Source: an uncultured Pseudomonadota bacterium (lineage in GTDB: Bacteria > Pseudomonadota > Gammaproteobacteria > Burkholderiales > Burkholderiaceae_C). From it: a stretch of 64,000 nucleotides of DNA. A program made the translations under genes and the position numbers. Location of the stretch: positions 496,001 through 560,000 of the forward strand of contig CAMFIB010000001.1 in assembly GCA_945952465.1 (NCBI GenBank). The letters run 5' to 3'. Positions 18,527 to 27,751 of this stretch are shown one piece after another (the stretch's first letter is position 1; each line of letters starts with the position of its first letter). The notes beneath the pieces are model-generated. The model was not told where the DNA came from. It did no database searches and worked only from the letters and a program-made list of their open reading frames with translations.

Positions 18527-18589
18527 GACACTGACGCGCCGGGACTAACCGGCGGAGTAGGTACGTCATTCATTCATAACGGAGACCCC

Positions 18590-19711
18590 ATGGAAAGAAA
18601 ACACATCGCAGCTGCTGCTCTGGCAGCCCTCGCATTTCCCGCAGCCCACGCCGTGGACATCACCGCCGGTGACTGGACCGTCTCGGTCGGCGGCAACGTC
18701 AATGCCTTCTACACGTACAGCGATTGCAAGAACAACGCTGGTACCGTAAATGGTGCTGCCCTGGGTGACGCTGCCTTCGCCTGTGGTGGCAAGCGCAAGA
18801 GCACCACGATCGGCAACGGTCTGCTGCCGTCGTACCTGTCGGTCGGCGCCAAGTCCAAGCAAGGCGACTACGACGTCAGTGCGGTCATCGGCATCGGCGT
18901 CGCCACCGCTACCGGCAGCGCCATTGCGCAAAACAGCGAAGTTGACGTTCGTCAAGGTTACCTGACGTTCGGCAACAAGGACATCGGTACGTTCAAGTTC
19001 GGCCGCGACTACGGCACCTTCGGTTTCCTGCCGATCATCAACGACATGACGTTGTTGGGTGTTGGCTCTGCAACGCGCGCAACCCAACAAGGTCGCGTCT
19101 CGCTGGGCCACATTGGCGCTGGTTACACGTACGTCGGTACCTATGGCCAGATGGTTTACTCGACGCCTAACATGGGCGGCGCAGGCTTCGACATCGGTGT
19201 GTTCAACCCGGTCGATTCGGCTAACCTGTCTAAAGATACGCCTCAGCTGCAAGTTCGCGGCACGTTCGGCGGTGAAGGCTTCAAGGCTTGGATCGCTGGC
19301 AAGACCCAGAAGTTTGCCGATCCGAATGGCTTCACGATGAGCGCTGTCGAAGTTGGCGGTTCCGCCAATCTGGGCGCTTTCGGCTTGGTCGCCAACTATC
19401 AAACCGGCAAGGGCATCGGTGTTCTGACCGACGGCGACTCCGGCAACGTGAAGGGCAAGAACGCTTTCGTTCAAGGCACCTTCCAGGCTTCGGACCGCAT
19501 CAAGCTGGGCGTTGGTTATGGCCGCAGCCGCAGCGACAACGGTGCAGCTGGCGTGGTTCGCACCAACGAAAACACCACCGGCGGCGTGTACTACGGTCTG
19601 ACCAAGAGCCTGACCCTGGTCGGCGAAATCGGCCAAACCAAGTCCAAGGCATTTGGTGGCGCTTCTGCCAAGCAAAACAGCTTGGCTTTCGGCGGCATCT
19701 TCTTCTTCTGA
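18590..19711 (+). CDS. Gram-negative trimeric porin
   Basis: A 373-residue outer-membrane porin of the Burkholderiales type. A signal peptide MERKHIAAAALAALAFPAAHA is followed by alternating beta-strand sequence with many Gly and aromatic residues. The characteristic loop region QGYLTFGNKDIGTFKFGRDY comes at about 120-140, and the protein ends in the terminal Phe needed for barrel insertion (GGIFFF). The ATG at 18590 has a GGAGA site six bases upstream. Codon use is biased (many AAG, GGC, ACC), as in highly expressed genes. A sigma-54 promoter upstream ties it to the alcohol-oxidation regulon, perhaps to let alcohols or their acids cross the outer membrane. Confidence 0.92.
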   Translation: MERKHIAAAALAALAFPAAHAVDITAGDWTVSVGGNVNAFYTYSDCKNNAGTVNGAALGDAAFACGGKRKSTTIGNGLLPSYLSVGAKSKQGDYDVSAVIGIGVATATGSAIAQNSEVDVRQGYLTFGNKDIGTFKFGRDYGTFGFLPIINDMTLLGVGSATRATQQGRVSLGHIGAGYTYVGTYGQMVYSTPNMGGAGFDIGVFNPVDSANLSKDTPQLQVRGTFGGEGFKAWIAGKTQKFADPNGFTMSAVEVGGSANLGAFGLVANYQTGKGIGVLTDGDSGNVKGKNAFVQGTFQASDRIKLGVGYGRSRSDNGAAGVVRTNENTTGGVYYGLTKSLTLVGEIGQTKSKAFGGASAKQNSLAFGGIFFF

Positions 19712-19744
19712 TTTGCTGCGTAGTTAGTATCTTCAAGGGTTGAC

Positions 19745-19784
19745 ACGGCCGGCTAACTGGGTGACCAGTTACCGGCCGTTTTTT
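19745..19784 (+). terminator. Rho-independent terminator of the porin
   Basis: ACGGCCGG(C)TAACTGG-GTGA-CCAGTTACCGGCCGT, a long stem with one bulged base and a 4-base loop, followed directly by a run of T. The 96 bases from here to 19880 show no gene. Confidence 0.92.
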
Positions 19785-19880
19785 ATGAGGGAAAGCGCTT
19801 GAGGGGCGCGCAGGGCCATACCACCACTTGGCGGTAATAGTGCATGTAGTGATGATCCGGTGCGAGTCGCGCCGGAAGAA

Positions 19881-22067
19881 CTAGAAGCTGTAAGCTGCCG
19901 ATACGCCGATCAGCCAGGTGCGTTGCGGCGCTGCTTCGAAGAAACGGCTATTGCCCTCATTGACAATAACCGAGCCGACATACTGCTTGTTGGTCAGGTT
20001 GTCGATACGCAAGAACTCACGCAACGTCCACCCTTCCAGTTGCTGCTTCAGCGAGACGCGGAAATTTGCCACCGTATAGGCTGACGCTTTGTCGGAGTTG
20101 CGGTCATCCACGAATACGTCGCTGACATGGCGCAATTCGATCGCACTTTCAAAGCCCAAAGGCGCGTGGCGCCATACCAACTCTCCGTACAGGCTCCGTT
20201 GCGGAATACCAGGGATTCGGTTACCGGCGGCAATGCTCACAGTGGGGGTAGTGCAAGGCGAGGCGACACAGGTTTTGAATCCGCTGGCGTAGGTCGCATC
20301 CAATTGGGTTGCGGCCAAATAAATTCCAAACGATTTGCTCAGGTCACCTGTTGCACTCAGCTCGAACCCTTTGCGTTCGGTATCACCAACATTCTGAAAT
20401 GTGGTGCGTCCTCCCGTGTTGGTTTGAACGCCGATCTCGTTTGACGTGTCGGCGCGGAACAAGGCCGCGACCATTTGCCAATTGCCTGCTCGAGATTTCA
20501 CGCCGAGTTCCCATTGGCGGCTGGTGGCTGCAGCCAGACCAAGATTCAAGCCAGTGCCACCGTTGGGTTTGTAGGCGAGTTCGTTAAGGGTTGGTGTCTC
20601 AAAACCTCGGCCTGCCGTACCGTAGATTTTCAAATTGTCTGAGACGTGGAAAGTTACGCCAGCTACCGGGTTCGTGGCTTCATAGCTGGTCGAGCCGCTG
20701 TCGTCTCCATTGGACAGGTACCGGTCATCGGTCCGGAAGCGCACCAACGAGTGTCGAACGCCGGCCAGTGCGGTCCAACGTTCCGCAAACGACCATTCAC
20801 CTTCGGCGTACTGGTCGAAACTGCGGACCCGGTTGTTCTCGTCTCGTCGGAGTGCACCCAACACACCCGTGGTTGTGCCGATGAAATTCTGAAAACCGCG
20901 GCGCTGCTCTTGCAAGCCGTCGTACGCAAGGCCAAAAGTGCCGGAGAGTGGCTTATCAAATAACTGGCCACGCGTCGTCCAGCGTGCATCGATGCCAGCA
21001 TAGTCTCGCGCGAGATCAATGACCCCACCTGGATGGGTGGCCGGCAGTTGCGTAGCCACTGGAATGGCCTGGAATTGCGTCGTCGCGCGGCGGCCCGTGT
21101 AGATCGTCAGTTGAACGCTGTTCTGCGCGGAAATCCGATGGTCGAAAGCCAGGCCGAGTTGGGTCTGGGAGACGGATTTTCGGGTGTCGAAGGTGTAAGC
21201 GGTCGGGGTGGCTTGCCTGGGATTTAACTGGTATTCCGCCCGCGACAATCCCAGAGGGTCTTGCACACCTGGCATGTCCACGCTGTTCAGCACCACGGTC
21301 ACCTTGGAATCCGGCGACAACGTGTATTTGACCTTGGCGTTGAAAGACGAGCGTTGTGCTTCGCTGTGATCGCGGTAGCCATCCGTTTCGAACCGGCTCG
21401 CGCTGATGACGTAGCTGGCCTTGCCTTCCTGGCCAGAAAGTTTGATGCCGACCCGTCCCGTACCATCGCTGCCGAATGTGGTTCCACCTTCGATCACGGT
21501 CTTGGGTCCGCCGTCTTCGGTGAAGACACTGATCACGCCGCCGGACGAGTTGCCGTACAACGCCGAGAACGGCCCTCTCAATACCTCAATGCGCGAGGCC
21601 GACGCGAGATCGAAGTGCGATACCTGACCCTGGCCGTCAGGTTGCGTGGCGGGGATTCCGTCCGCATAAAGGCGCAAGCCCCTTACGCCGAAGGTCGAGC
21701 GGGCGCCGAAGCCGCGCGAGGAAATCTGTACGTCTTGTGCGTAGTTCTGGCGGTTCTGCGCAACGATCCCTGGCACGCGTACCAGTGACTCGGAGACATT
21801 GACGAGCGCCCGCGCTGCATTGATTTGGTCCCGATCGACCACATCAATCGACGCTGGCAGGTCGAAGCCCGAGCGCTCGTCGCGAGTCACGCTGATGACC
21901 ACCGGATTGAGCGTCGGCTCGGCAATTTGAGCATGTGCCGCCGCAACCGCAGTCAGCGCGAACGGCGCGATGAACCATCGGCACAGCACGGCCTCGCGGG
22001 CCCAGCCGGTGGGCCGAGCATCAGCGCGACGGTTCCAGGTGCCAGCGCTCTGAGCCGGCCGGCTCAA
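19881..22067 (-). CDS. TonB-dependent receptor, PqqU (YncD)-like, candidate PQQ importer
   Basis: A 728-residue outer-membrane receptor with signal sequence (to about residue 47), plug domain and beta-barrel ending in AYSF. Long stretches read like Escherichia coli YncD, the receptor named PqqU for high-affinity PQQ uptake. Examples are QNRQNYAQDVQISSRGFGAR, DGIPATQPDGQGQ, EVLRGPFSALYGNSSGGV, THPGGVIDLARDYAGIDARW, GRGFETPTLNELAY and YVGSVIVNEGNSRF. This comparison is from memory, not from a search. The start is a TTG that overlaps the TGA of the binding-protein gene, so translation is coupled within a three-gene operon with pedF. PQQ uptake in an organism that also makes PQQ is the natural inference. 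Confidence 0.88.
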   Translation of the reverse strand: MSRPAQSAGTWNRRADARPTGWAREAVLCRWFIAPFALTAVAAAHAQIAEPTLNPVVISVTRDERSGFDLPASIDVVDRDQINAARALVNVSESLVRVPGIVAQNRQNYAQDVQISSRGFGARSTFGVRGLRLYADGIPATQPDGQGQVSHFDLASASRIEVLRGPFSALYGNSSGGVISVFTEDGGPKTVIEGGTTFGSDGTGRVGIKLSGQEGKASYVISASRFETDGYRDHSEAQRSSFNAKVKYTLSPDSKVTVVLNSVDMPGVQDPLGLSRAEYQLNPRQATPTAYTFDTRKSVSQTQLGLAFDHRISAQNSVQLTIYTGRRATTQFQAIPVATQLPATHPGGVIDLARDYAGIDARWTTRGQLFDKPLSGTFGLAYDGLQEQRRGFQNFIGTTTGVLGALRRDENNRVRSFDQYAEGEWSFAERWTALAGVRHSLVRFRTDDRYLSNGDDSGSTSYEATNPVAGVTFHVSDNLKIYGTAGRGFETPTLNELAYKPNGGTGLNLGLAAATSRQWELGVKSRAGNWQMVAALFRADTSNEIGVQTNTGGRTTFQNVGDTERKGFELSATGDLSKSFGIYLAATQLDATYASGFKTCVASPCTTPTVSIAAGNRIPGIPQRSLYGELVWRHAPLGFESAIELRHVSDVFVDDRNSDKASAYTVANFRVSLKQQLEGWTLREFLRIDNLTNKQYVGSVIVNEGNSRFFEAAPQRTWLIGVSAAYSF

Positions 22068-22921
22068 ATCCGACCCAGCGTGACGCCGTCCCGGTCGAAG
22101 ATGGCTTTCAGCTCACCCCTTGTATTGATCGAAGCGAGCGCAGCCTCGAGGGCGTTTGCCAGATCCTTTTCTTCGGCTTTGACGGCCATTCCGACGGCCC
22201 ACCCGCTATTGGGGATGCCGTTCATCATGAGGGATGCCAGCGGATAATCGTCACGTGGCTTCTTGGCCGCGTGCAAGGCCGACTCGATTTGCGCCTTCGT
22301 GGCGGCAACCACGGCTACCTTGCCACTGATCAACAACTCCATGGCCTGCGCCGGCGTGTCGGTGATGCGGATGCGATTTGCCAGCGCGCCTCCCTTTACA
22401 CCCAGAAGAGCGCTTGCGGCAGCAGTACCTTTTTCCACCGCGATGTCGACATTTTGAAGGTCATCGGCCTTCGTGAGATCTTCCAGCTTTTTCGGATCTC
22501 GCGCGAAAACCACCGTTTCCCGATAGTACGGTGCGAAGATCAGCGACTGCTTGTTTTCGCGGATGAACATTGGGTCGACCGGCACGTGCAGCAGCACATG
22601 GGCGGGGCCGTAACCGAGATAGTGGCCGCGCCACACCATGTTGCGCATGTCGTCCATCATGTTTTCGCCCGCGTCGAAAGGCAGCAGAGAGAGCTTCAAT
22701 CCCATTTCTTTCGCCAGTGCTTCCGCAAGACCGACATCCACACCCTGCCAGTTATTGGCAGAACCATACGAGAAAGGGGCGAAATCTTTGTAGACCGCAA
22801 CTTTCAATATGCCGCCTGACTTGATTTTGTCGAGTTCAGCGTGGGCCAGTTGGGGCAACGTGCCGCCAATCAGACCAGCAGCCATGGTCAGCGCGAATTC
22901 GCGACGATTCAAATCGGACAT
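22064..22921 (-). CDS. MoxJ/XoxJ-like periplasmic substrate-binding protein
   Basis: A 285-residue periplasmic binding-protein-fold protein (solute-binding family 3) of the type found beside quinoprotein dehydrogenases (MxaJ/XoxJ group). The twin-arginine-like signal LNRREFALTMAAGL gives probable Tat export. Then KVAVYKDFAPFSYGSANNWQGVDVGLAEALAKEMG, with a long family-specific insert DDMRNMVWRGHYLGYGPAHVLLHVPVDPMF. Such proteins are thought to help activate the alcohol dehydrogenase rather than feed an ABC transporter; no permease or ATPase gene is present here. ATG 22921 follows a GGAGACAAG site and is preferred to the upstream GTG 22981. Confidence 0.9.
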   Translation of the reverse strand: MSDLNRREFALTMAAGLIGGTLPQLAHAELDKIKSGGILKVAVYKDFAPFSYGSANNWQGVDVGLAEALAKEMGLKLSLLPFDAGENMMDDMRNMVWRGHYLGYGPAHVLLHVPVDPMFIRENKQSLIFAPYYRETVVFARDPKKLEDLTKADDLQNVDIAVEKGTAAASALLGVKGGALANRIRITDTPAQAMELLISGKVAVVAATKAQIESALHAAKKPRDDYPLASLMMNGIPNSGWAVGMAVKAEEKDLANALEAALASINTRGELKAIFDRDGVTLGRI

Positions 22922-22993
22922 GATGTCTTGTCTCCGAAATTTCTTGAGGCCAAAAACCGAAGTGGCCTCCGAGGAGGCCACTGTTGATCAAGT

Positions 22994-23479
22994 TTACTTG
23001 ATTCGTCGCGTTTCGAGGTAAGTCTTGATGGACCAGATGGCCTCTTGCGACAACGTGCCCTCGAAGGGGGGCATGTAGACACGGCCGTCACGGGTCCGGC
23101 CTTTGCGGACCGTGGTGGAGAAGTAGTCGTCGATTTCCTTGTAGCAGGCAGGCTTCTTGGCATCGGCCAAGCTCATGCAATCCGAATCCAGCTTGCGCAG
23201 GTCAGGCGCGATGCCGCCCGAGATTGCTTCCAGGCCGTGACAGCGAGCGCAATTCTGGTTGTACGCAGACGTGCCGATACGCAGTGCTTCTTTGTTGGCC
23301 GCACCGGTGCGGTACGGATTTTCGTCGCGCCACTTGTCGCCAAGTTGCGGCAGCGTGTGAGTGTCCACCGCCTGTGGTACGACGTCGCCGTGCGCAAACG
23401 CCGCGTTGGGCAAACTTCCCAGGAGAGCGGCGGAGATTGCGGCTGCCGCCACCGGCCAACGCATCCCAAATTTCTTCAT
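22994..23479 (-). CDS. pedF: Cytochrome c-550 PedF-type electron acceptor
   Basis: A 161-residue periplasmic c-type cytochrome. Signal peptide ends near AAFA (about residue 29). The mature start HGDVVPQAVDTHTLPQLGDKW and the segment YNQNCARCHGLEAISGGIAPDLR carry the haem motif C77-x2-C80-H81; the axial Met is probably in RVYMPPFEG (about 139). These features fit the PedF group that takes electrons from PQQ ethanol dehydrogenases. Two extra cysteines (SDCMSL, KPACYK) may form a disulfide. ATG 23479 has GAGGAAGAC in front. It leads the operon with the binding protein and the PqqU-like receptor; a sigma-54 site is 68 bases upstream. Confidence 0.92.
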   Translation of the reverse strand: MKKFGMRWPVAAAAISAALLGSLPNAAFAHGDVVPQAVDTHTLPQLGDKWRDENPYRTGAANKEALRIGTSAYNQNCARCHGLEAISGGIAPDLRKLDSDCMSLADAKKPACYKEIDDYFSTTVRKGRTRDGRVYMPPFEGTLSQEAIWSIKTYLETRRIK

Positions 23480-23546
23480 GGTCTTCCTCTTAATAAAAAT
23501 GAACGAGTGTGTGATTGCAAGCCGAAGATGCAAACTCAGTGAAGTT

Positions 23547-23562
23547 AGCAAATCTTGTACCT
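23547..23562 (-). promoter_or_regulatory. Sigma-54 promoter of the pedF operon
   Basis: On the minus strand AGGTACAAGATTTGCT: GG-N10-GC spacing, good -24 half (GGTAC) and perfect -12 half (TTGCT). It lies in the 288-base region that separates pedF from the divergent sigma-54 activator gene. Confidence 0.7.
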
Positions 23563-23767
23563 CACGGCTGTGATTGAGTGTCATCCCGGCTCGCCGGTTC
23601 CGTGCTGCAAAATAGAACGATAAATATGGGATTCGCTGCAATTTTGAGCGGTTGTACCTTTCCTGGTCGAAATGTAGAATCGCGCGCTGAGTCATAACGC
23701 AACAAATCTTTCTGTCGTTGACCATGGGCGGTTTCAGGCGTCAGCGGCACGGCAAGAGGGAGGAGAC

Positions 23768-25834
23768 ATGTACGATCTCAGGCATCGCGGCCCGGTCGAT
23801 CCGTCGGGTCTGGCCGAGCCGGTGGTCATCACCAGTTCACACGAACGCTGCACCGGATTTGGTTTGGGGCAGTCCGACATGCCGGACTTTGGCCGCATTT
23901 CAAAGCTGGAATTGGCGGAACGCCTTGAAATCAATCGGGCGCTTTATTCCCATGCGCTGCCGGTGATGGAGTCGCTGTTCGAGCAGATATCCAACACACA
24001 CAACATGGTGGTGTTGACTGACCTGGACGGCATGATTCTGCACGCGATGGGGGATGATGACTTCTTGGAGAAGGCCGATCGCGTCGCGTTGTCTCCTGGG
24101 GTGTCGTGGTCTGAGCAACACAAAGGCACGAATGGCGTGGGCACCGCGTTGCATGAGCGCCGCCCCATCGTCGTCAATGGTTCGGAGCACTATCTCCGCG
24201 CAAACCATTTCCTCACCTGCTCCTGCGCCCCCATTCTCGACCCTCATGGGCAGGTGATCGGTGCGCTGGACGTCAGCGGTGACCACCGCGGTTTTCACCG
24301 CCACACATTGGCGCTGGTGAACATGTCGGCCCAGATGATTGGCAACCAACTGTTTGCCGAGGCCTTCCCCGAGGGCATCCGTATCCATTTTCACTCCCGG
24401 GCGGAGTTCATCGGAACCATCGTCGAAGGCATTGTTGCGTTCACGACTTCGGGCCGCCTCCTCTCCGCCAATCGCAGTGCGCAGTTTCAGCTGGGCTTGT
24501 CGATCAAGGCCTTGCAGGCGCATACCTTCTCGTCATTGTTCGGCATGCCGATGTCGAACCTCCTCGACCATTACCGTGCGACCAACCCGGGCTTGCTGAG
24601 CCTTTGTCTCAGCAATGGGGTCACGGTCCGCGCTCGCGCGGAATTTCGCACGCCCTCATTCATGTTTGCATCGATGGGCTGGGCAGGGGGCTCGGCCGGA
24701 GGGGCAGGCGGTGACAGTTCGTCAGATGGGTCGCCAGCGGTGGTTGAGGCGCCATCTGACATGCGCAGTGATACGAATGGTGTGACATTGGCGTCCCTCG
24801 ATACCGGTGATCGCCAAGTGGCTCATGCGATTCACATGGCTGCCAAGGTCAAAGGCAGGGACATTCCTATTCTCATACTCGGGGAGACTGGCACGGGCAA
24901 GGAATTGTTGGCCAAAGCAATTCATAACGACTCGCAGCGCAGCCAAGGGGGCTTCGTCGCCGTCAACTGCGCATCCATTCCAGAAAACCTGATCGAGTCG
25001 GAACTGTTCGGCTATCAAGAGGGCGCTTTCACGGGAGCAAAGAAAAAGGGGGGGATCGGCAAGATCGTCCAGGCCAATGGCGGCACGCTGTTTCTCGACG
25101 AAATTGGCGATATGCCGCTCTCCTTGCAAGCACGTCTTTTGCGAGTGCTGCAAGATCGGATCGTAACGCCGCTGGGCAGCACCAAGTCCATTCCGGTGGA
25201 CATTGCGGTGATTTGCGCGACCAATCGAAATCTGCGCGAAATGATCACAAAGGGCGAATTCAGAGACGATCTCTACTATCGGTTACACGGACTGGTGGTT
25301 CGCTTGCCCGCGCTGCGTTTGCGAAGTGATTTGTCGATTCTGATCGGCAAGATCCTGGCCCATGAATCCGCCGATGCGGGTATTAAGTATTCGCTGAGTG
25401 CCGTCGTGACCTCGCTGTTTCAGCGTTACAAGTGGCCCGGGAACATACGCGAGTTGACCAATGTGTTAAGGACGGCGTGCGTCATGGCGGACGGAGACGG
25501 CGTGATATGCCGCCACCATCTGTCGGACGATCTGCTCGAAGAACTGTGTCTGATGGAAGATGCCTCTGCGGACGATGCTTCATGCGCGGGTCTTTCCGTG
25601 CCGCTCCAAACAAGCGCATCCGTTTCCGTGAGTCCTGGTGCTCTTTCAAGCGAAAAGGCTTCAGTTATACCGACTGAAATGAAGCTGGAGGACTTGCAGA
25701 TCGCCGCAATGACGGCGGCTCTGGAGCAACACAACGGCAATTTGTCTTCCGCTGCGCGCGCTTTGGGCGTATCGCGCAATACGCTGTACCGGAAGCTCGA
25801 GCACCTGCAATCGAGCCGCAAGCGCCGTGCGTGA
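23768..25834 (+). CDS. Sigma-54-dependent transcriptional activator, AcoR type
   Basis: A 688-residue enhancer-binding protein. Order: GAF-like sensor (about 75-200, with the AcoR-type stretch SEQHKGTNGVGTALHERRP), PAS-like linker (210-300), a Gly/Ser-rich spacer at about 305-322, then the AAA+ domain. That domain has Walker A GETGTGKE (372-379), the sigma-54 contact loop GAFTGA (419-424), and LFLDEIGDMP. It ends in a Fis-type helix-turn-helix, SSAARALGVSRNTLYRKLEHL. It should use ATP to open sigma-54 promoters when a small molecule (in AcoR relatives acetoin or an aldehyde) binds the GAF domain. The ATG has GGGAGGAGAC upstream. It sits among at least six promoters of matching type. Confidence 0.95.
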   Translation: MYDLRHRGPVDPSGLAEPVVITSSHERCTGFGLGQSDMPDFGRISKLELAERLEINRALYSHALPVMESLFEQISNTHNMVVLTDLDGMILHAMGDDDFLEKADRVALSPGVSWSEQHKGTNGVGTALHERRPIVVNGSEHYLRANHFLTCSCAPILDPHGQVIGALDVSGDHRGFHRHTLALVNMSAQMIGNQLFAEAFPEGIRIHFHSRAEFIGTIVEGIVAFTTSGRLLSANRSAQFQLGLSIKALQAHTFSSLFGMPMSNLLDHYRATNPGLLSLCLSNGVTVRARAEFRTPSFMFASMGWAGGSAGGAGGDSSSDGSPAVVEAPSDMRSDTNGVTLASLDTGDRQVAHAIHMAAKVKGRDIPILILGETGTGKELLAKAIHNDSQRSQGGFVAVNCASIPENLIESELFGYQEGAFTGAKKKGGIGKIVQANGGTLFLDEIGDMPLSLQARLLRVLQDRIVTPLGSTKSIPVDIAVICATNRNLREMITKGEFRDDLYYRLHGLVVRLPALRLRSDLSILIGKILAHESADAGIKYSLSAVVTSLFQRYKWPGNIRELTNVLRTACVMADGDGVICRHHLSDDLLEELCLMEDASADDASCAGLSVPLQTSASVSVSPGALSSEKASVIPTEMKLEDLQIAAMTAALEQHNGNLSSAARALGVSRNTLYRKLEHLQSSRKRRA

Positions 25835-25840
25835 GCAAGG

Positions 25841-26818
25841 TTACTGGAAAGTTCGCGGCAGCCCGCCTTTCCACCAGAGGTCCTCCAATTCGTGCCAGAC
25901 GTGCTGAACGTTGAGGGCATGCCTCCGTGGCCACTCCTGCCAAGCAGACCACGGCGAACGAGGGCCAACCGCCACATTTCCGATCTCACCTCCGCTCCGG
26001 ATTTGGGCGGCTACTTGACGTACGAGTTCCAGCAAATAGGCTCTGGTCGGGATTAGTGTCTCGCCCGGGTAGCCAACCCCCGAGCCGATGAACCGGCGGA
26101 TCGGCCATGCTTGGATGAGTCGCAGCGCTTCCAGCCATCCCAATGCCGAGGCTTCCTGCATTTCCGGGACGCGGTTTCTGTAGCCCAGCCCTCCACCGAA
26201 TACCGTTTGGGAGTTGTGGTGAAACAGTGCCAGGTCACCTTGGCTGTGCGCATGCTCGAACACCAGCACATCGAAGGGCACGTCAAGGATGGTCCGAGCC
26301 CGACCGGATGTCAGCTCGTGCGTGGGGAGCACGATGCGTGTGCCTGAGAGCTGGTCTTCGCCGATGCTGTCGCCCAGGTGCTTCAGGCAAACCGGGCAAC
26401 GGCGCGCCATCAGCCGGCGGGTGGTGCGGCTCGCGTAAATCGGTAGGCCAGCGAATGCGCCGTTGGCCAAAACATTCTCGGGATGAGGATGCGTGTTGAC
26501 CACTGCCACCACCCGGCGATGCAGACGATCCTGCAACAGTTCGCGCAACATCCTTCCGGATTTGAACGACGGCCCCGGGTCGATCACGACCAATCCTTTC
26601 GGAGCTACCACAACGCCGGTGTGCGCAACCTGCCCGTGATTGGCGATTCCGGCTTCGGCATTGGCCGCATCAACCCAGAACACATCTTCAGCCGCCTGGA
26701 CGAGGCCAGGCTCCAGCGGGCGACCGAACAGGGGAGGCAGACACAGCGACAAAGGTAGAGTGAGGATCACGTTGCGACGTCGCAACAAGGTAGAGGGCGT
26801 GATGCATTGGGGGCTCAT
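25841..26818 (-). CDS. SoxH-like zinc metallohydrolase 1 of the quinoprotein relay type
   Basis: A 325-residue metallo-beta-lactamase-fold protein of the kind found beside PQQ dehydrogenases. A basic, twin-arginine-like leader (LLRRRNVILTLPLSL) points to export. The metal motif reads NTHPHPENVLANGAF, so H-x-H-x-E-N in place of the usual H-x-H-x-D-H. A further cysteine pair, RRCPVCLKH (near 140), and FEHAHSQGDLALFH follow. The start at 26818 begins MSPQC; a TTG at 26872 is possible. It is convergent with the sigma-54 activator (stop to stop 6 bases). The substrate is unknown; detoxifying thioester hydrolysis linked to the SoxYZ-like carrier is an inference. Confidence 0.87.
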   Translation of the reverse strand: MSPQCITPSTLLRRRNVILTLPLSLCLPPLFGRPLEPGLVQAAEDVFWVDAANAEAGIANHGQVAHTGVVVAPKGLVVIDPGPSFKSGRMLRELLQDRLHRRVVAVVNTHPHPENVLANGAFAGLPIYASRTTRRLMARRCPVCLKHLGDSIGEDQLSGTRIVLPTHELTSGRARTILDVPFDVLVFEHAHSQGDLALFHHNSQTVFGGGLGYRNRVPEMQEASALGWLEALRLIQAWPIRRFIGSGVGYPGETLIPTRAYLLELVRQVAAQIRSGGEIGNVAVGPRSPWSAWQEWPRRHALNVQHVWHELEDLWWKGGLPRTFQ

Positions 26819-26903
26819 AGAGGCCTTCGATTTTGAACACAATGTGCCAAGCGGCAAACAGATTCGCGGCAACGGTCTCGCGCGTTACAGGCGTGATTGA
26901 TCG

Positions 26904-26919
26904 TGGCATCGATCCTGCT
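26904..26919 (+). promoter_or_regulatory. Sigma-54 promoter of the proton-channel module
   Basis: TGGCATCGATCCTGCT: GG-N10-GC spacing, good -24 half (TGGCA) and -12 half (CTGCT). It lies 49 bases before the ATG at 26968, in the 149-base divergent gap to the metallohydrolase gene. Confidence 0.65.
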
Positions 26920-26967
26920 GCTCCAATTAGACTCACCCCCACCCAGGTTTGAGACGCCGATCTTCAC

Positions 26968-27750
26968 ATGCCATCGATGTACAGAAAAAACAGCAAGCGA
27001 TCGGAACATGATTCGACGTCGCTGCCGTTGAACCCCGAGAACATTCTTCTGTTGTGGCTGGCGTTTTTCGGCTTGTTGGTGTTCGCCACGTTCTGGATGT
27101 GGAAAGTCGGTGTCTGGCACATGCTGATCGAAGCAGACCCTACTTTCCTCACCCTGGTGATCGTCTTGGTGTTCTTCAGCACCACCTTCTGGTGCGGTCA
27201 CCGCAGTTACCGGTTTGCTGAGCAGCGGGCGGTGCTTGAGCGGTTCAGTAGTGATCTCTCGTCGGATGCCGATGGGCTGGCGAGTAGGCTGCGTATGCAG
27301 CCGGTCGATCGGCGACACGACTGGATAGCCGCTTATTTCAAGGAACTCGTGGCAAAAGGACCAGTCCGCTGGCGAGAGAATGAACAATTGACGGACTTGC
27401 TTGGCGAGCGGACACATGGCGCCCACGACAGCGCTTGGTGGGTCAACGGCATTCAGCTCAAATTGGGGCTGCTTGGCAAAGTGATCGGCTTTTCCATTCT
27501 TGCGCTTCAGATCGGCTCCATGGAATCGTTTGATCCGGGGCAATCGCAGGTGTTCCTCAAGAACCTCACCAACGGTCTCGGCATCGCGTTGCTCACGACG
27601 ATGACCGGGCTGACGGCCAACATCCTGCTCGGCCTCCAACTCACGCGTCTCGACCGCACCGCAGACGAACTCGTGGCCGATGCGCTGGCGATCGCGGAGA
27701 CGGATCTGGGCCGCATGTTCGACGGCCACACTTCACGATCAGAGAATTGA
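26968..27750 (+). CDS. MotA/TolQ/ExbB-like proton channel protein
   Basis: A 260-residue inner-membrane protein with four predicted helices: about 24-45, 57-76, 157-181 and 200-223. Helices three and four carry the family patterns LGLLGKVIGF and LGIALLTTMTGLTANILLGL, close to the LGLLGTVxG and ALxTTxxGL motifs of ExbB, TolQ and MotA. The cytoplasmic loop (80-155) is short, so it is not a MotA with a torque helix or a ZorA with a long tail. It is the first gene of a four-gene unit behind a sigma-54 promoter and is followed two bases later by an ExbD-like gene. Its role in this setting is not known to me. Confidence 0.85.
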   Translation: MPSMYRKNSKRSEHDSTSLPLNPENILLLWLAFFGLLVFATFWMWKVGVWHMLIEADPTFLTLVIVLVFFSTTFWCGHRSYRFAEQRAVLERFSSDLSSDADGLASRLRMQPVDRRHDWIAAYFKELVAKGPVRWRENEQLTDLLGERTHGAHDSAWWVNGIQLKLGLLGKVIGFSILALQIGSMESFDPGQSQVFLKNLTNGLGIALLTTMTGLTANILLGLQLTRLDRTADELVADALAIAETDLGRMFDGHTSRSEN

Positions 27751-27751
27751 C

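Larger units (their letters stand above)
18221..18589. other. Divergent control region between kinase and porin genes
   Basis: A 369-base region without a gene, visibly richer in A+T than its surroundings. It holds a sigma-54 match for the kinase (18287-18302), one for the porin (18511-18526), and two imperfect inverted repeats with half-site TGTYCC: TGTCCCATTTTGTGACG (18318-18334) and TGTTCCCTTTTTGAAACA (18454-18471). The repeats are candidate upstream activator sites. Confidence 0.55.

Noticed and set aside
22064-22921. Amino acid ABC transporter binding protein
   Set aside because: No permease or ATPase gene is adjacent, and the insert and context fit the MoxJ/XoxJ group.
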